A stretch of 64,000 nt of DNA from a virus, in IMG/VR virus record IMGVR_UViG_3300024999_000066, positions 25,920 to 89,919 of that record, one strand, 5' to 3'. The position numbers and the translations under genes are program-made. The notes beneath the pieces are model-generated. The model searched no databases, was not told where the DNA came from, and was given only the letters and a program-made list of their open reading frames with translations. Numbering within the stretch: position 1 is the stretch's first letter; each line of letters opens with the position of its first letter. Of the stretch, positions 1 through 7,459 are shown one piece after another.

Positions 1-68
1 AACTATTGACAAACGGACTTGCGATAGTTTACTCTTCACTTATAAATTTAATTAAGAGGAAATATAAT

Positions 69-275
69 GTGAAATGCAGATGCTGCAATATTGAGATGCT
101 TTGGCGTGAATTCAGGATGCTGCAAGATGATGGGTCTGAAGAAGACATGTGTTCCAGTTGCCTGAACATCGTCTATTATCCAGAATATTGTGAGCCTCCA
201 CATTACGCTTTTTCCGATATAACTGAGATGGCTGTTCCTTTCATTGTAACTCCACCAAAGAAAGTTGAATATTAG
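69..275 (+). CDS. Small zinc-ribbon-like protein
   Basis: A 68-residue protein with clustered cysteines, CRCC near the N-terminus and CSSC about 25 residues later, which looks like a small zinc-binding fold. The frame is open to the left edge, but GTG at 69 is the best start because AAGAGGA lies 8 nt upstream. An upstream in-frame TTG at position 6 has no ribosome site. Function is unknown. The gene precedes the tRNA promoter and may be the last gene of an operon that begins outside the window. Confidence 0.65.
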   Translation: MKCRCCNIEMLWREFRMLQDDGSEEDMCSSCLNIVYYPEYCEPPHYAFSDITEMAVPFIVTPPKKVEY

Positions 276-276
276 C

Positions 277-305
277 TTGACAACGTTATATTATTACTTT
301 AATAT
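277..305 (+). promoter_or_regulatory. Sigma70-type promoter upstream of tRNA-Gly
   Basis: TTGACA at 277-282, a 17-nt spacer and TAATAT at 300-305 give a near-consensus host promoter ending 37 nt before the tRNA. It could transcribe tRNA-Gly together with the structured region and gene that follow. Confidence 0.75.
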
Positions 306-342
306 ATTATGACCGTGGGTTAACGGTAATTTTATATATCTA

Positions 343-417
343 GCGGATATAACTCAGAGGCAGAGTGTCAGCCTTCCAAGCTGTTCGTCGGGATTTCGAA
401 ATTCCCTATCCGCTCCA
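343..417 (+). tRNA. tRNA-Gly (anticodon UCC)
   Basis: A complete cloverleaf. The acceptor GCGGATA pairs fully with TATCCGC, the D-arm is normal, and the anticodon loop CTTCCAA (373-379) places UCC at 375-377. The T-arm has loop TTCGAAA, followed by discriminator U and an encoded CCA ending at 417. U73 is typical of bacterial tRNA-Gly. It lies directly downstream of the promoter at 277-305. UCC reads GGA/GGG, a common phage tRNA choice for supplementing host decoding. Confidence 0.93.
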
Positions 418-419
418 GT

Positions 420-755
420 TTCACCCCAACACGAAGAATCAATTCTAGAAAGTTGGGTTTCTCCCGCTGGCTCATCTCTCCTTCCAGCACTTAAGCGTGT
501 AGAGTTTCTCCTCCTTTATTGCGCTATTGACCTTGAGCAACTTGTTAACTGCCTCTCCTCAGAATAACGAGTTACACCAACAGGGTCATTTCTAAATAAT
601 CTTGTAACTCTTCAGTTATAATGCCAGTAAGCTGGTCAGGATTATTTAGAAAGTATTATTTCTCATGTGTTCTAATAGCTTAATTCAGGTCGCTCCTGAT
701 TGGAAGAGCAAGCATATGAGGCTAGTGTAAGTTCGAATCTTACTTAGTTCACAGC
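420..755 (+). ncRNA. Candidate structured RNA with tRNA-like 3' part
   Basis: No gene lies in this 370-nt gap, but it is rich in perfect inverted repeats. CCCAAC (425-430) pairs with GTTGGG (452-457) around an inner AGAAT/ATTCT. GCTGG pairs with CCAGC (466-488). A 13-bp perfect stem, 589-601 with 640-652, encloses two hairpins: GTAACT/AGTTAT with loop CTTC, and CCAG/CTGG with loop TAAG. Downstream lie a tRNA-like D-arm (GCTC 692-695 / GAGC 706-709) and a canonical T-arm (GTAAG TTCGAAT CTTAC, 727-743). No complementary 5' acceptor strand and no normal anticodon stem can be found, so it is not an ordinary tRNA. It may be a degenerate tRNA cluster or one large RNA. The first hairpin could instead be a weak terminator for tRNA-Gly. 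Confidence 0.5.
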
Positions 756-786
756 AGAAATATTATTTATAAATAGGTAAACACAA

Positions 787-1203
787 ATGGCTGGTCCAAC
801 TAAAGACAAGCAAACAGCAGCACAGAAAGCTCATCGTTTTGATGGCGAGAAAAGCAATCGTAACACTAAGGGCAATTCCAAGGTTCGTATCAATAAATCA
901 AAATTGCGTGTTCTTGCAGAGAAGCTGCTTGAGCGTCAAGATATTGCATTAGAGTTGGTCGATAAGAGTCTTGCCGGAAAAGAAACTAATCCAGAAAGTA
1001 CTGCCAGTGCTAAATGGGTGCTCAACTCAATCGTCAGTGTGATCAAAGCAGCCTCTGCTGAAGAGCTTGGATCGTTCAATGCTCGTCTCAAAGGTAAGCG
1101 TGATGATGAACCTGAAGAACAAACTCCTGCGGAAATCAGCAAAGAATTGAAGCCACGTCTTAGTCTGGTCTACGTTGACCCAGAGGACCAAGACGACGAA
1201 TGA
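787..1203 (+). CDS. Candidate terminase small subunit
   Basis: A 138-residue, highly charged protein with a basic N-terminus, a helical centre and a very acidic tail (PEEQ, PEDQDDE). No catalytic motif is visible. A role as small terminase subunit (DNA recognition, regulation of the large subunit) is suggested by size, helical character and position in the packaging-gene neighbourhood 3 kb before terL, not by a diagnostic motif. The start is ATG after GTAAACACAA, with only a weak ribosome site. It lies between two structured non-coding stretches and could be co-transcribed with them from the promoter at 277. Confidence 0.5.
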   Translation: MAGPTKDKQTAAQKAHRFDGEKSNRNTKGNSKVRINKSKLRVLAEKLLERQDIALELVDKSLAGKETNPESTASAKWVLNSIVSVIKAASAEELGSFNARLKGKRDDEPEEQTPAEISKELKPRLSLVYVDPEDQDDE

Positions 1204-1273
1204 TGTAACCCATAAGTCACATATACTAAACATTATCTTCTAAATGTTATATTTAGTGGACAATATATGGGAA

Positions 1274-1302
1274 TTATACTAGATTATTTGAATTACTATA
1301 AT
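1274..1302 (+). promoter_or_regulatory. Possible promoter before structured RNA
   Basis: A perfect TATAAT at 1297-1302 with a poor -35 (TTATAC, 1274-1279) at 17-nt spacing, just before an AT repeat and the hairpin-rich region. Weak prediction. Confidence 0.3.
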
Positions 1303-1339
1303 CGGTCTATAGTCGTCTATAATTATATATATATATATA

Positions 1340-1800
1340 AAAGAATTTACAGGGCACAGCGGAGAATCTAAGACGCTGATCCGGCAAGATTGGAAGGCTT
1401 GTTCCTTTGTTAAGCTGACGAAGGATAACGGTGCATAATTCCCAGTGGGCATGTTGGTATGGAATGACCTTAAAATGGTCTGAGTTGGTTCGACTCCAAC
1501 CCCCTTGGGTGAAGATGAAGTGAGTACATCCCCTGTAAACCTAACTAAGCTTCGGCCTAGTATCTTCAAGTAAGTCCTAGTTCCTTGAAGAAAGCTTACT
1601 AAACCAACTAGTAAGTGTAATACCATTTCATGAAGAACAATACTTTCAACGTTTGTTGAAACCTTAGTGGATGGTGAAATGTCTACCCGAAAGGGCGTGG
1701 AGAGACTGAGTAAATCTTGTGCTCAGAGAGTTGTCAGGTCAGGTTAAGATTGTGGACGCTGACACAAGTATTTTATAAACCATATTAGAAGTGTGGTTGT
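1340..1800 (+). ncRNA. Candidate large structured non-coding RNA
   Basis: A 635-nt gene-free gap whose last 460 nt form hairpin after hairpin. Pairings include CAGCG/CGCTG (1357-1378), GACC/GGTC (1466-1480), a canonical T-arm GTTGG TTCGACT CCAAC (1484-1500), and CTAaGC(UUCG)GCcTAG (1545-1560). Further on are CTTCAAG/CTTGAAG (1564-1590), CTTACTA/TAGTAAG (1595-1615), TTTCAAC/GTTGAAA (1644-1661) and GTCT/AGAC enclosing CCC(GAAA)GGG (1681-1706). The series ends with CTGAG/CTCAG (1706-1726), GTCAG/CTGAC (1733-1763) and AACCATA/TGTGGTT (1778-1798). UUCG and GNRA tetraloops and the T-loop are hallmarks of folded RNA. The T-arm has only a truncated tRNA-like context (no variable loop, mismatched acceptor). 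Class unknown; large ornate phage RNAs (GOLLD, ROOL) that occur near tRNA genes are the first comparison. Confidence 0.6.
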
Positions 1801-1807
1801 GATAAAG

Positions 1808-1836
1808 CATTCCAAACAACAAATATTAAAGGAATG
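1808..1836 (+). promoter_or_regulatory. RBS-overlapping hairpin before the structural gene
   Basis: CATTCC (1808-1813) pairs with GGAATG (1831-1836). The latter overlaps the AAGGA ribosome-binding site of the gene starting at 1839, so folding would partly hide the site. Confidence 0.4.
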
Positions 1837-1838
1837 TA

Positions 1839-2681
1839 ATGAGTGTATACAAGCTACAAACTACAAGTTGGATTAACTTATCTACCTTATCTTCAATTGA
1901 TATAACACTCAGCAGCGTAAAAGTTACAAATCTTAGTAGTGGTACTATATATGTAACAAGATCAGCAACTATTCCAGAACCTTCGTTTGTAGGTAATCAA
2001 GTCTTCCCAAAAGAGACTAGCTCTATTACCAAGGACACACTTCAAACTTGGATTAGGGCGCCATACCTTGGTGCTATTGACGTTGAGCCTCTGCTTTCCA
2101 ATTCCATAGAACCATTTACATCGGTAGACCTACCCTCTGATGTGTGGACATCGGTGAGAGAGGGTTATAGACGGCTTAGGGTTGATTCAGCACAGACAGG
2201 ATTCTTTGAGGGAAGGGAGTTTCGCACTTTTAAGGAGCTTAGCATTTCCTCTGGTGCAACTTTGGTGATGAGAATCACAGTCCCTGTAAATACGATCCTA
2301 CAGAATGTTAGGCTTTCCTTAGATGCGGGGTCTATCAAACTGCGTACTGTAGTTGGTGGGACTCCAACGGGGGTGTTTGGTGAAACTCTGCCAACCATCT
2401 CTAAAAATACAATGACCGGTGGAGTATTTCCTGCACCACCTATTCCGTTGTATGTTGCTCAGAACACAATTATGTCTGGTGCAACAGCTTTAACAGGCGG
2501 GGTTGACATTGACGTCATCCGCATTGTTGTAGCTAACGCAAGCGGTCAAGCACAGTCAGTGGGTGCAGCGGTAGATGATTCTCGTGGTGTGGGCCCAGGA
2601 ACTTACTATTGGATTTTCAATAACTTTGGTTCAGGGACTGCTACAGGTGTGTTCTCAAGTTTTTGGGAAGAGCGTCCTTAA
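1839..2681 (+). CDS. Virion structural protein (fibre/decoration-like)
   Basis: A 280-residue beta-rich protein. The central block (RVDSAQTGFFEGREF, then a stretch ending GGTPTGVFGETLP) and the C-terminal GVGPGTYYW...ATGVFS...EERP pattern occur, as I recall, in many phage virion proteins annotated only as structural. A surface fibre, decoration or neck role is plausible but not shown. No signal peptide or membrane segment. It sits alone between the structured RNA and a promoter at 2753. AAGGA precedes the ATG and is partly inside a hairpin. Confidence 0.55.
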   Translation: MSVYKLQTTSWINLSTLSSIDITLSSVKVTNLSSGTIYVTRSATIPEPSFVGNQVFPKETSSITKDTLQTWIRAPYLGAIDVEPLLSNSIEPFTSVDLPSDVWTSVREGYRRLRVDSAQTGFFEGREFRTFKELSISSGATLVMRITVPVNTILQNVRLSLDAGSIKLRTVVGGTPTGVFGETLPTISKNTMTGGVFPAPPIPLYVAQNTIMSGATALTGGVDIDVIRIVVANASGQAQSVGAAVDDSRGVGPGTYYWIFNNFGSGTATGVFSSFWEERP

Positions 2682-2752
2682 GTAATTCTGAGAGGCTATT
2701 AAAGGATTAGTAGCTTCATATTGAAATTATTTTAAGTTTATTTTGTAAATAC

Positions 2753-2782
2753 TTGACAGAATGACTTTCAGTTTGATATAGT
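2753..2782 (+). promoter_or_regulatory. Sigma70-type promoter
   Basis: TTGACA (2753-2758), an 18-nt spacer and TATAGT (2777-2782), located 35 nt before the GTG start at 2818. The TATAGT -10 matches that of the promoter at 63141. Confidence 0.65.
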
Positions 2783-2817
2783 TCATCCTCAAGTTTAAGA
2801 ACTAAGGAGAATTTATT

Positions 2818-3180
2818 GTGAATGAATATAAAGTACTAGTTACAGGTAATGATAGCATTGGCTACAGCTTCATGAAAAATGTGATTGAGCTGGCCAGTAT
2901 GGGCGCTACTCTTGAAGAAGGCAAGGTGCCTACAATGCGCTTCCCTTTCTCAGCTTGGATGTATCTCCAGACTGATGAGCTTATGGAAAGTAAACCAGGG
3001 TTTCAGTTCCAGATTATGCAAGAGAACTTTACTAAAGAGCAACTTGATGATATGGATTGGTCAGAATTCAAAGCTGTAGTAAAGAAAAAGTATGGCATCA
3101 CAGGTCGTGATCGTACACTTCTTACCAATCAGTATTTGAAAGCAAGTGGTCAAGTAGAATCTTCCAAGGAAGAAAAATAA
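2818..3180 (+). CDS. Unknown protein, packaging region
   Basis: A 120-residue soluble protein that I do not recognise. It starts at GTG with AAGGAG nine bases upstream; an ATG four bases later is out of frame. The C-terminal half is lysine-rich and ends SSKEEK. It has its own promoter and precedes terL, so it might act early in assembly or regulation, but nothing in the sequence shows which. Confidence 0.6.
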   Translation: MNEYKVLVTGNDSIGYSFMKNVIELASMGATLEEGKVPTMRFPFSAWMYLQTDELMESKPGFQFQIMQENFTKEQLDDMDWSEFKAVVKKKYGITGRDRTLLTNQYLKASGQVESSKEEK

Positions 3181-3204
3181 CAAGTTGTGTAAACGGCCTC
3201 TGTT

Positions 3205-3296
3205 ATAAAAGAATTCGGTGAACTGTAATACCAAACATGAGGCTGTCTTGACGGCTGGTGAGGTGAGGCACCGTTTTACTTTGAGAATTAATTGTT
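3205..3296 (+). other. Group I intron 5'-core remnant
   Basis: TTCGGTGAAC (3214-3223) followed by TAATACC (3226-3232) matches the P4-P5 signature of phage group I introns. It aligns with TTCGGTGGAC...AATACC of the intact terL intron at 5619-5648. No P7 pair (GACTAT...ATAGTC) or P9 follows, and no open exon reads into it. The simplest reading is a broken intron whose endonuclease gene survives next to it. Confidence 0.45.
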
Positions 3297-4262
3297 TTGA
3301 ATTACCAGAAAATTTATAATGCTTTAGTTGAGAAAGCTAAAGTACGAGGTCTTGATAAAAAGAAACACGATGGTTACTTTGAAATTCATCATATCCTTCC
3401 AAAGTGTTTGGGCGGTAGTGACGACAAAGAAAACTTGGTAATGTTTACTGCAAGAGAGCATTATGTCTCTCACCTACTCCTCTGGAAAATGAATCCCGGA
3501 CACGTTGGTCTGTTTACTGCTGCTTTCTTTATGAGTAAGAAGAGATTATTTAAGTTTAGCTCAAAACTTTACGAAGTTTTAAAGTTAGAGCAAGCCAAAC
3601 AACTAGCTGAATTCAACTCTACGAACTCTGGGTTTAATAGTCCTGTATTTAAAGATTTGACTGGTGAGGTTAGGGGTAGGCTAACTGTAGTATCTTTTGA
3701 AGATTGGATTTTTCAGAAAAGTGGTACTAGAACATCTACTTGGAATTGTCTTTGTGATTGTGGAAACTCCTTAACATTAGCGGCAAAATTTCTAACTAAA
3801 AAGAGTGGAACACGCTCCTGCGGCTGCGCTCGAGTGGAAAAGATGAAAGCTCATACCGGCGAAAATAATCCATTTTACGGCAAGAAACACTCACCTGAAA
3901 CTCTTGAAATACTAAGAGAAAAGGGTAAAGGGAAAGGTGGTTGGAATAAAGGTTTAGTTCGCACTGAAGAGCATAAACGTAAAGTTTCAGAAGGTTTGAA
4001 AGCAAGAAACCGCCCCGCATGGGAAGCTGGAACAGTCATGAATAAAGATGAGCAACTAACTAAATGGTTGATGGCTGACTATTATTACGAATTATATCTT
4101 ACTAATACCACACTAACTTCTGCAAAGTTCACCACTCTGTATAATCGGCTACATAACGATAATTTGCCAGCAAGAGCTTTTACTGCAATGCACAGAGAAT
4201 TTGTTAAAGGTTGGATTCCTTTAGAAGATGAGAGGTGGGTGAAGTTTTCTAAGGGATTCTAA
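3297..4262 (+). CDS. HNH homing endonuclease with NUMOD3 repeats
   Basis: A 321-residue protein. The N-terminal HNH nuclease has HHILP at residues 31-35, GGSDDKENL, and REH...H around 53-59. A middle zinc-like module carries CLCDCG and later SCGC. NUMOD3-type DNA-binding motifs follow (NNPFYGKKHSPET, then GGWNKGLVRTEEHKRKVSEG). Such enzymes cut intron- or gene-free alleles to spread their own gene. The start is TTG with a weak ribosome site, and the stop is immediately followed by the terL ATG. The upstream intron-core remnant suggests it was once intron-encoded. It may now act as a free-standing partner of the ORF-less intron in terL. Confidence 0.85.
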   Translation: MNYQKIYNALVEKAKVRGLDKKKHDGYFEIHHILPKCLGGSDDKENLVMFTAREHYVSHLLLWKMNPGHVGLFTAAFFMSKKRLFKFSSKLYEVLKLEQAKQLAEFNSTNSGFNSPVFKDLTGEVRGRLTVVSFEDWIFQKSGTRTSTWNCLCDCGNSLTLAAKFLTKKSGTRSCGCARVEKMKAHTGENNPFYGKKHSPETLEILREKGKGKGGWNKGLVRTEEHKRKVSEGLKARNRPAWEAGTVMNKDEQLTKWLMADYYYELYLTNTTLTSAKFTTLYNRLHNDNLPARAFTAMHREFVKGWIPLEDERWVKFSKGF

Positions 4263-5585
4263 ATGACAGAACAAAAGAAACTTCCGGGGCCGTGTTCATT
4301 ACGTCAAAGTATGTATATCGCCTCGGAGGCTGACGTAACCTTATTTGGTGGCGCAGCCGCGAGCGGAAAAAGTGAAATCGGCGTTATTGACTTCCTGAAG
4401 TATACAGACATTCCCAATTTCATTGGTGTAATGACACGTCGCACAACACCCCAGCTTAATGGTCCGGGTGGGTTGCTAACTAAATGTAAGCGTGTATTTA
4501 GTCAAGCATATAAACCAGATGAATATACTTGGCGAGCAAAAGATGGTAAGTTCGTGTTCCATGCCAGTGGTGCTGAAATTTATCTCAAGCACTTTGAGAA
4601 TGATGCAGCAGATGTGAACTGGCAAGGTTCTGAAGCGAATCTTTTCTATATCGATGAGGGAACCCAATATACGATGTATATGATACAATATATCATGTCT
4701 CGTATGCGTAATCCTTCATGCCCGTCAATCAAACCTCACCTCAAAATCACCTGCAATCCAGATGCCGATCACGGCCTCAGAAAGTGGGTAGAGCCCTACT
4801 TGCAAGAAGATGGTACTCCTGACCGTTCAAAAGACGGGATGTTGAGATACTTTTCTTTCATGGATGGTGACTTTGTTTGGGCTGACACTAAAGAACAACT
4901 CCTAGCTGAATACGGTGTAAGAGAGCAAGATGCTCTGTCTTTTACCTTTATTAGTGCTAACGTTTATGACAACAAAATTGTAGAAGAAGTTAACCCTAAG
5001 TATGTTGCTTGGCTTAAAGGTCTTCGCGGAACTGAACGTAAACGGCTCCTAGAAGGGAATTGGTTCGTTCGCGAAAGTGCAGCAGGATTCATGAAAAAAG
5101 AATTCTGTAGTAAGGTTAATTTGTTTGATAAAGAGATTGTGTCTTATTGTCGTGCGTGGGATATAGCAGGTTCGATTCCATCGGAAGCACTACCAAATCC
5201 CGACTGGACTGCTGGTGTTCTTATTGCTAAGACAAAACAAGGCAGATATATAGTAGTTGATGTAGTTAGATTTCGTGCAAGGTTTGGCGAAGTTATGGCT
5301 AAGATTATTGAAACTGCCAAGTCTGACCCTGAAGGCACACAAATCATTATCCCACAAGAACCCGGACAAGCTGGTAAAGCCGCTGGGCAGATGATGATTA
5401 AAGAACTTCTATCTGATGGATTTTACGCAAGAATGCGTCCATCTAATAAGTCCAAGATAATCAGGTTTCAGCCCTTCGCAGCAGCAGCAGAAGCTGGTCT
5501 TGTTGACTACGTTGAGGCTGATTGGAATGATACATATTTCGACGAGTTGGAAAGTTTTGACGGAAGTCGTAAGAATAAAGACGAT
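4263..5585 (+). CDS. terL: Terminase large subunit, exon 1
   Basis: The packaging motor and headful nuclease; exon 1 encodes 441 of 482 residues. The ATPase domain has Walker A GGAAASGKS (29-37) and Walker B LFYIDE (127-132). The C-terminal RNase H-like nuclease carries RAWDIAGS and IIPQEPG. Exon 1 ends at KDD. Without splicing the frame would run into intron sequence and stop at 5711, losing the conserved VDATSDSF segment. The ATG directly follows the endonuclease stop codon. It works with the portal encoded immediately downstream and a small terminase subunit, possibly the product of 787-1203. Confidence 0.93.
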
Positions 5586-5842
5586 TTATTAATCTTGGTC
5601 GTCTATAAACCCATTGAATTCGGTGGACCTCTCGTAAGAGACAATACCGAGCGAAGCCTAGTGATAGGAACGTGTAACGACTATCGAAAGCGCACAGTAA
5701 TGTGGAAGTGAGTAGAGTAGGGTCAAGTGACCCGAAGCGGTGGGCAAACAAAACTGTTTGAAGATATAGTCTCCTCTGTACAGTGATGTGCAGCAGTCGT
5801 ATACGACTGGATAAGATATAACGAATCTTATTTAAGATGATG
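5586..5842 (+). ncRNA. Group I self-splicing intron in terL (ORF-less)
   Basis: A 257-nt intron. P1 pairs exon AGACGAT (5579-5585) with guide GTCGTCT (5598-5604), giving the required U-G pair at the 5' splice site. P10 pairs CTTG (5594-5597) with exon-2 CAAG (5843-5846). P4 is CGGT (5621-5624) with ACCG (5646-5649). P5 is TCTC-GTAA-GAGA (5630-5641). P7 is GACTAT (5679-5684) with ATAGTC (5766-5771) inside the classic AACGACTA and AAGATATAGTC boxes. A P9-like CAGTCG/CGACTG hairpin lies at 5794-5809, and the intron ends in G5842. Joining the exons restores KDD-QVDATSDSF, the conserved terminase nuclease end. The layout resembles the T4 td-type subgroup. Confidence 0.93.
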
Positions 5843-5968
5843 CAAGTTGATGCTACAAGCGATTCTTTCATAACTTTAGCTCAAAGACAAGTTATTCCAA
5901 ACTTCTCATCCGGCCTACTCTCCGCAAATTTAACTCAATCTAACCCCTTCCTTAATGCAGGAGCTTAA
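5843..5968 (+). CDS. terL: Terminase large subunit, exon 2
   Basis: The last 41 residues of TerL, beginning QVDATSDSF and ending at TAA 5966-5968. This segment holds the conserved Asp-containing C-terminal nuclease motif, so splicing should be needed for active terminase. It has no start codon of its own. The portal ATG follows the stop codon directly. Confidence 0.9.
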   Translation, partial: QVDATSDSFITLAQRQVIPNFSSGLLSANLTQSNPFLNAGA

Positions 5969-7459
5969 ATGGCTGACGAAGCAGAAATCTCCCTAGAGGT
6001 AGGGGAAAATGATATTCCAGCACTTGCTCTTGGTGAGGCTGGTTATAATGGCCTAAAAGTTTTGGGCGGCGAAATCTTAGAAGAATGCTCACACGAACTA
6101 CGCTGGCCTCAAGCAATTAATACATTTAAACGTATGGAAAAAGATGGTGCTATTGCCCCAGCTCTTGCATATGTTGAGATGATGATTTCTCGTGTGGACT
6201 GGACAGTAAAGATTCCAGAAGGCTATGAAGAAGAGTTGAAAGATAAAGCCATATTCATGCGTCAGTGTATGAATGATATGGAACATGACTTCAAGTCCTT
6301 TATCAAACAAGCTGTTAGCTTTAATCGTTACGGTTTCGCCCCTGTAGAAAAAATATATAGGATGCGTTATCGTGATAAAGGCTCTCAATACAACGACGGT
6401 TTGATTGCTCCAAAGAAACTTGTATTGCGCTCTCAGGATACTATTGATAGTTGGGTGTTTAAGAATAAAGGCCGTGACCTTGCTGGACTTAATCAGCGTA
6501 TTAATATCCCAAGTAACAGAGCTGAAAATCCTTACCAATCCCTTACCGAGCTTACTGAGGATGGTGTAAAGTTCATCCCTCGTAAAAAATTCATGTTGTT
6601 TCGTAATACCGGAAGCAAAAACAACCCTGAAGGGCAATCTCCTTTGGTTGGTTGCTGGACAGCTTGGAAATATAAGACTGCCTATCAAGAATCGGAAGCT
6701 ATCTCTGTAGCTCAAGATTCGAACGGCTTTAAAGTTCTTTATCTCCCTCCACAGTACATGACTGAAAATGCTACTGCTGAAGATAAGGCAGTATTCGAAC
6801 ATTACAAAACTGTAATCAAGAATATGCACCAAGCTAAAGAGTCTGGTTTGATTCTTCCTCTTATTCTGGATGAGTCTGGGAAGAAGATGTTTGAGTTTGA
6901 TATTATGTCTGTAACTGGACAAAAATCTTATGATACAAACCTTATTATCCAACGCTATACAGCAGAGATTCTGACTGCATTGTTTGCAGACTTCTTAACA
7001 CTGGGTAGTAACGGCTCAGGCAGCTTCTCCCTTGCTGAAAGTAAGATCAGTGTTGTGGAAATGGCTATTCAATCCAAACTTGACGAAATTAAAACTCAGC
7101 TTAATTTTGACCTTGCTAAACAGATATTTTCGCTAAACGGCTGGTCAACAGACGTAATGCCAGAATGGACTTATGGTGAGATTGGTAAAGTTAGTCTTGA
7201 TGAAATTTCTAAGTTCATTCAACGAACCGCCGCCGTCGGCCTAATCCCGAAAGCACCAAAAGTGGTTAACTGGATTATGGATCAAGCTAACATCCCTTAT
7301 AAAGTCGATGAAGACTTGAGTGTTGAAGAGTTGTCTAAACAATTGACACCGGAAACATCTAACAGTGGGGCCGGGATGACTGAAGGAATGCCTAACGGTA
7401 CAGGAAGCTCAAACGGTTCTTCCGGGGATAGCTCAACATCTAACACGGAGAACACCTAG
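5969..7459 (+). CDS. Portal protein
   Basis: A 496-residue protein of DUF935-like portal type, with a helix-rich core, an aromatic NRYGFAPVEKIY segment and an acidic, Ser/Gly/Asn-rich disordered C-terminus (NGTGSSNGSSGDSS). A dodecameric portal at the capsid vertex anchors terminase and is the DNA channel and neck platform. Its place between terL and the protease-scaffold gene is diagnostic. ATG directly follows the terL stop, with GGAG just upstream. Its TAG overlaps the next GTG start by one base. Confidence 0.9.
   Translation: MADEAEISLEVGENDIPALALGEAGYNGLKVLGGEILEECSHELRWPQAINTFKRMEKDGAIAPALAYVEMMISRVDWTVKIPEGYEEELKDKAIFMRQCMNDMEHDFKSFIKQAVSFNRYGFAPVEKIYRMRYRDKGSQYNDGLIAPKKLVLRSQDTIDSWVFKNKGRDLAGLNQRINIPSNRAENPYQSLTELTEDGVKFIPRKKFMLFRNTGSKNNPEGQSPLVGCWTAWKYKTAYQESEAISVAQDSNGFKVLYLPPQYMTENATAEDKAVFEHYKTVIKNMHQAKESGLILPLILDESGKKMFEFDIMSVTGQKSYDTNLIIQRYTAEILTALFADFLTLGSNGSGSFSLAESKISVVEMAIQSKLDEIKTQLNFDLAKQIFSLNGWSTDVMPEWTYGEIGKVSLDEISKFIQRTAAVGLIPKAPKVVNWIMDQANIPYKVDEDLSVEELSKQLTPETSNSGAGMTEGMPNGTGSSNGSSGDSSTSNTENT

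Noticed and set aside
6-35. TTGACA at 6 as a promoter and TTG start at 6
   Set aside because: No acceptable -10 at 15-19 nt spacing, and the TTG has no ribosome site; GTG at 69 has one.
692-753. A complete tRNA at 680-753
   Set aside because: D- and T-arms are good but the 5' acceptor does not pair with TTAGTTC and the anticodon stem is defective.
1323-1341. TA-dinucleotide repeat as a replication origin
   Set aside because: Too short and without repeated iterons; more likely linker DNA ahead of the RNA.
1441-1508. An ordinary tRNA gene around the T-arm at 1484-1500
   Set aside because: No variable loop, no D-stem of four pairs, acceptor with a mismatch, and an A34-type anticodon; treated as part of a structured RNA.
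1279-1626. Antisense 115-residue reading frame across the structured RNA
   Set aside because: No ribosome site and composition of a chance frame; the sense-strand hairpins explain the sequence better.
5461-5871. Antisense frame over the terL intron
   Set aside because: Crosses the intron and both exons without any coding signal; the intron structure accounts for the region.
6098-6952. Antisense 284-residue frame inside the portal gene
   Set aside because: Fully inside a well-supported gene, no start signal, low-complexity hydrophobic/basic content.
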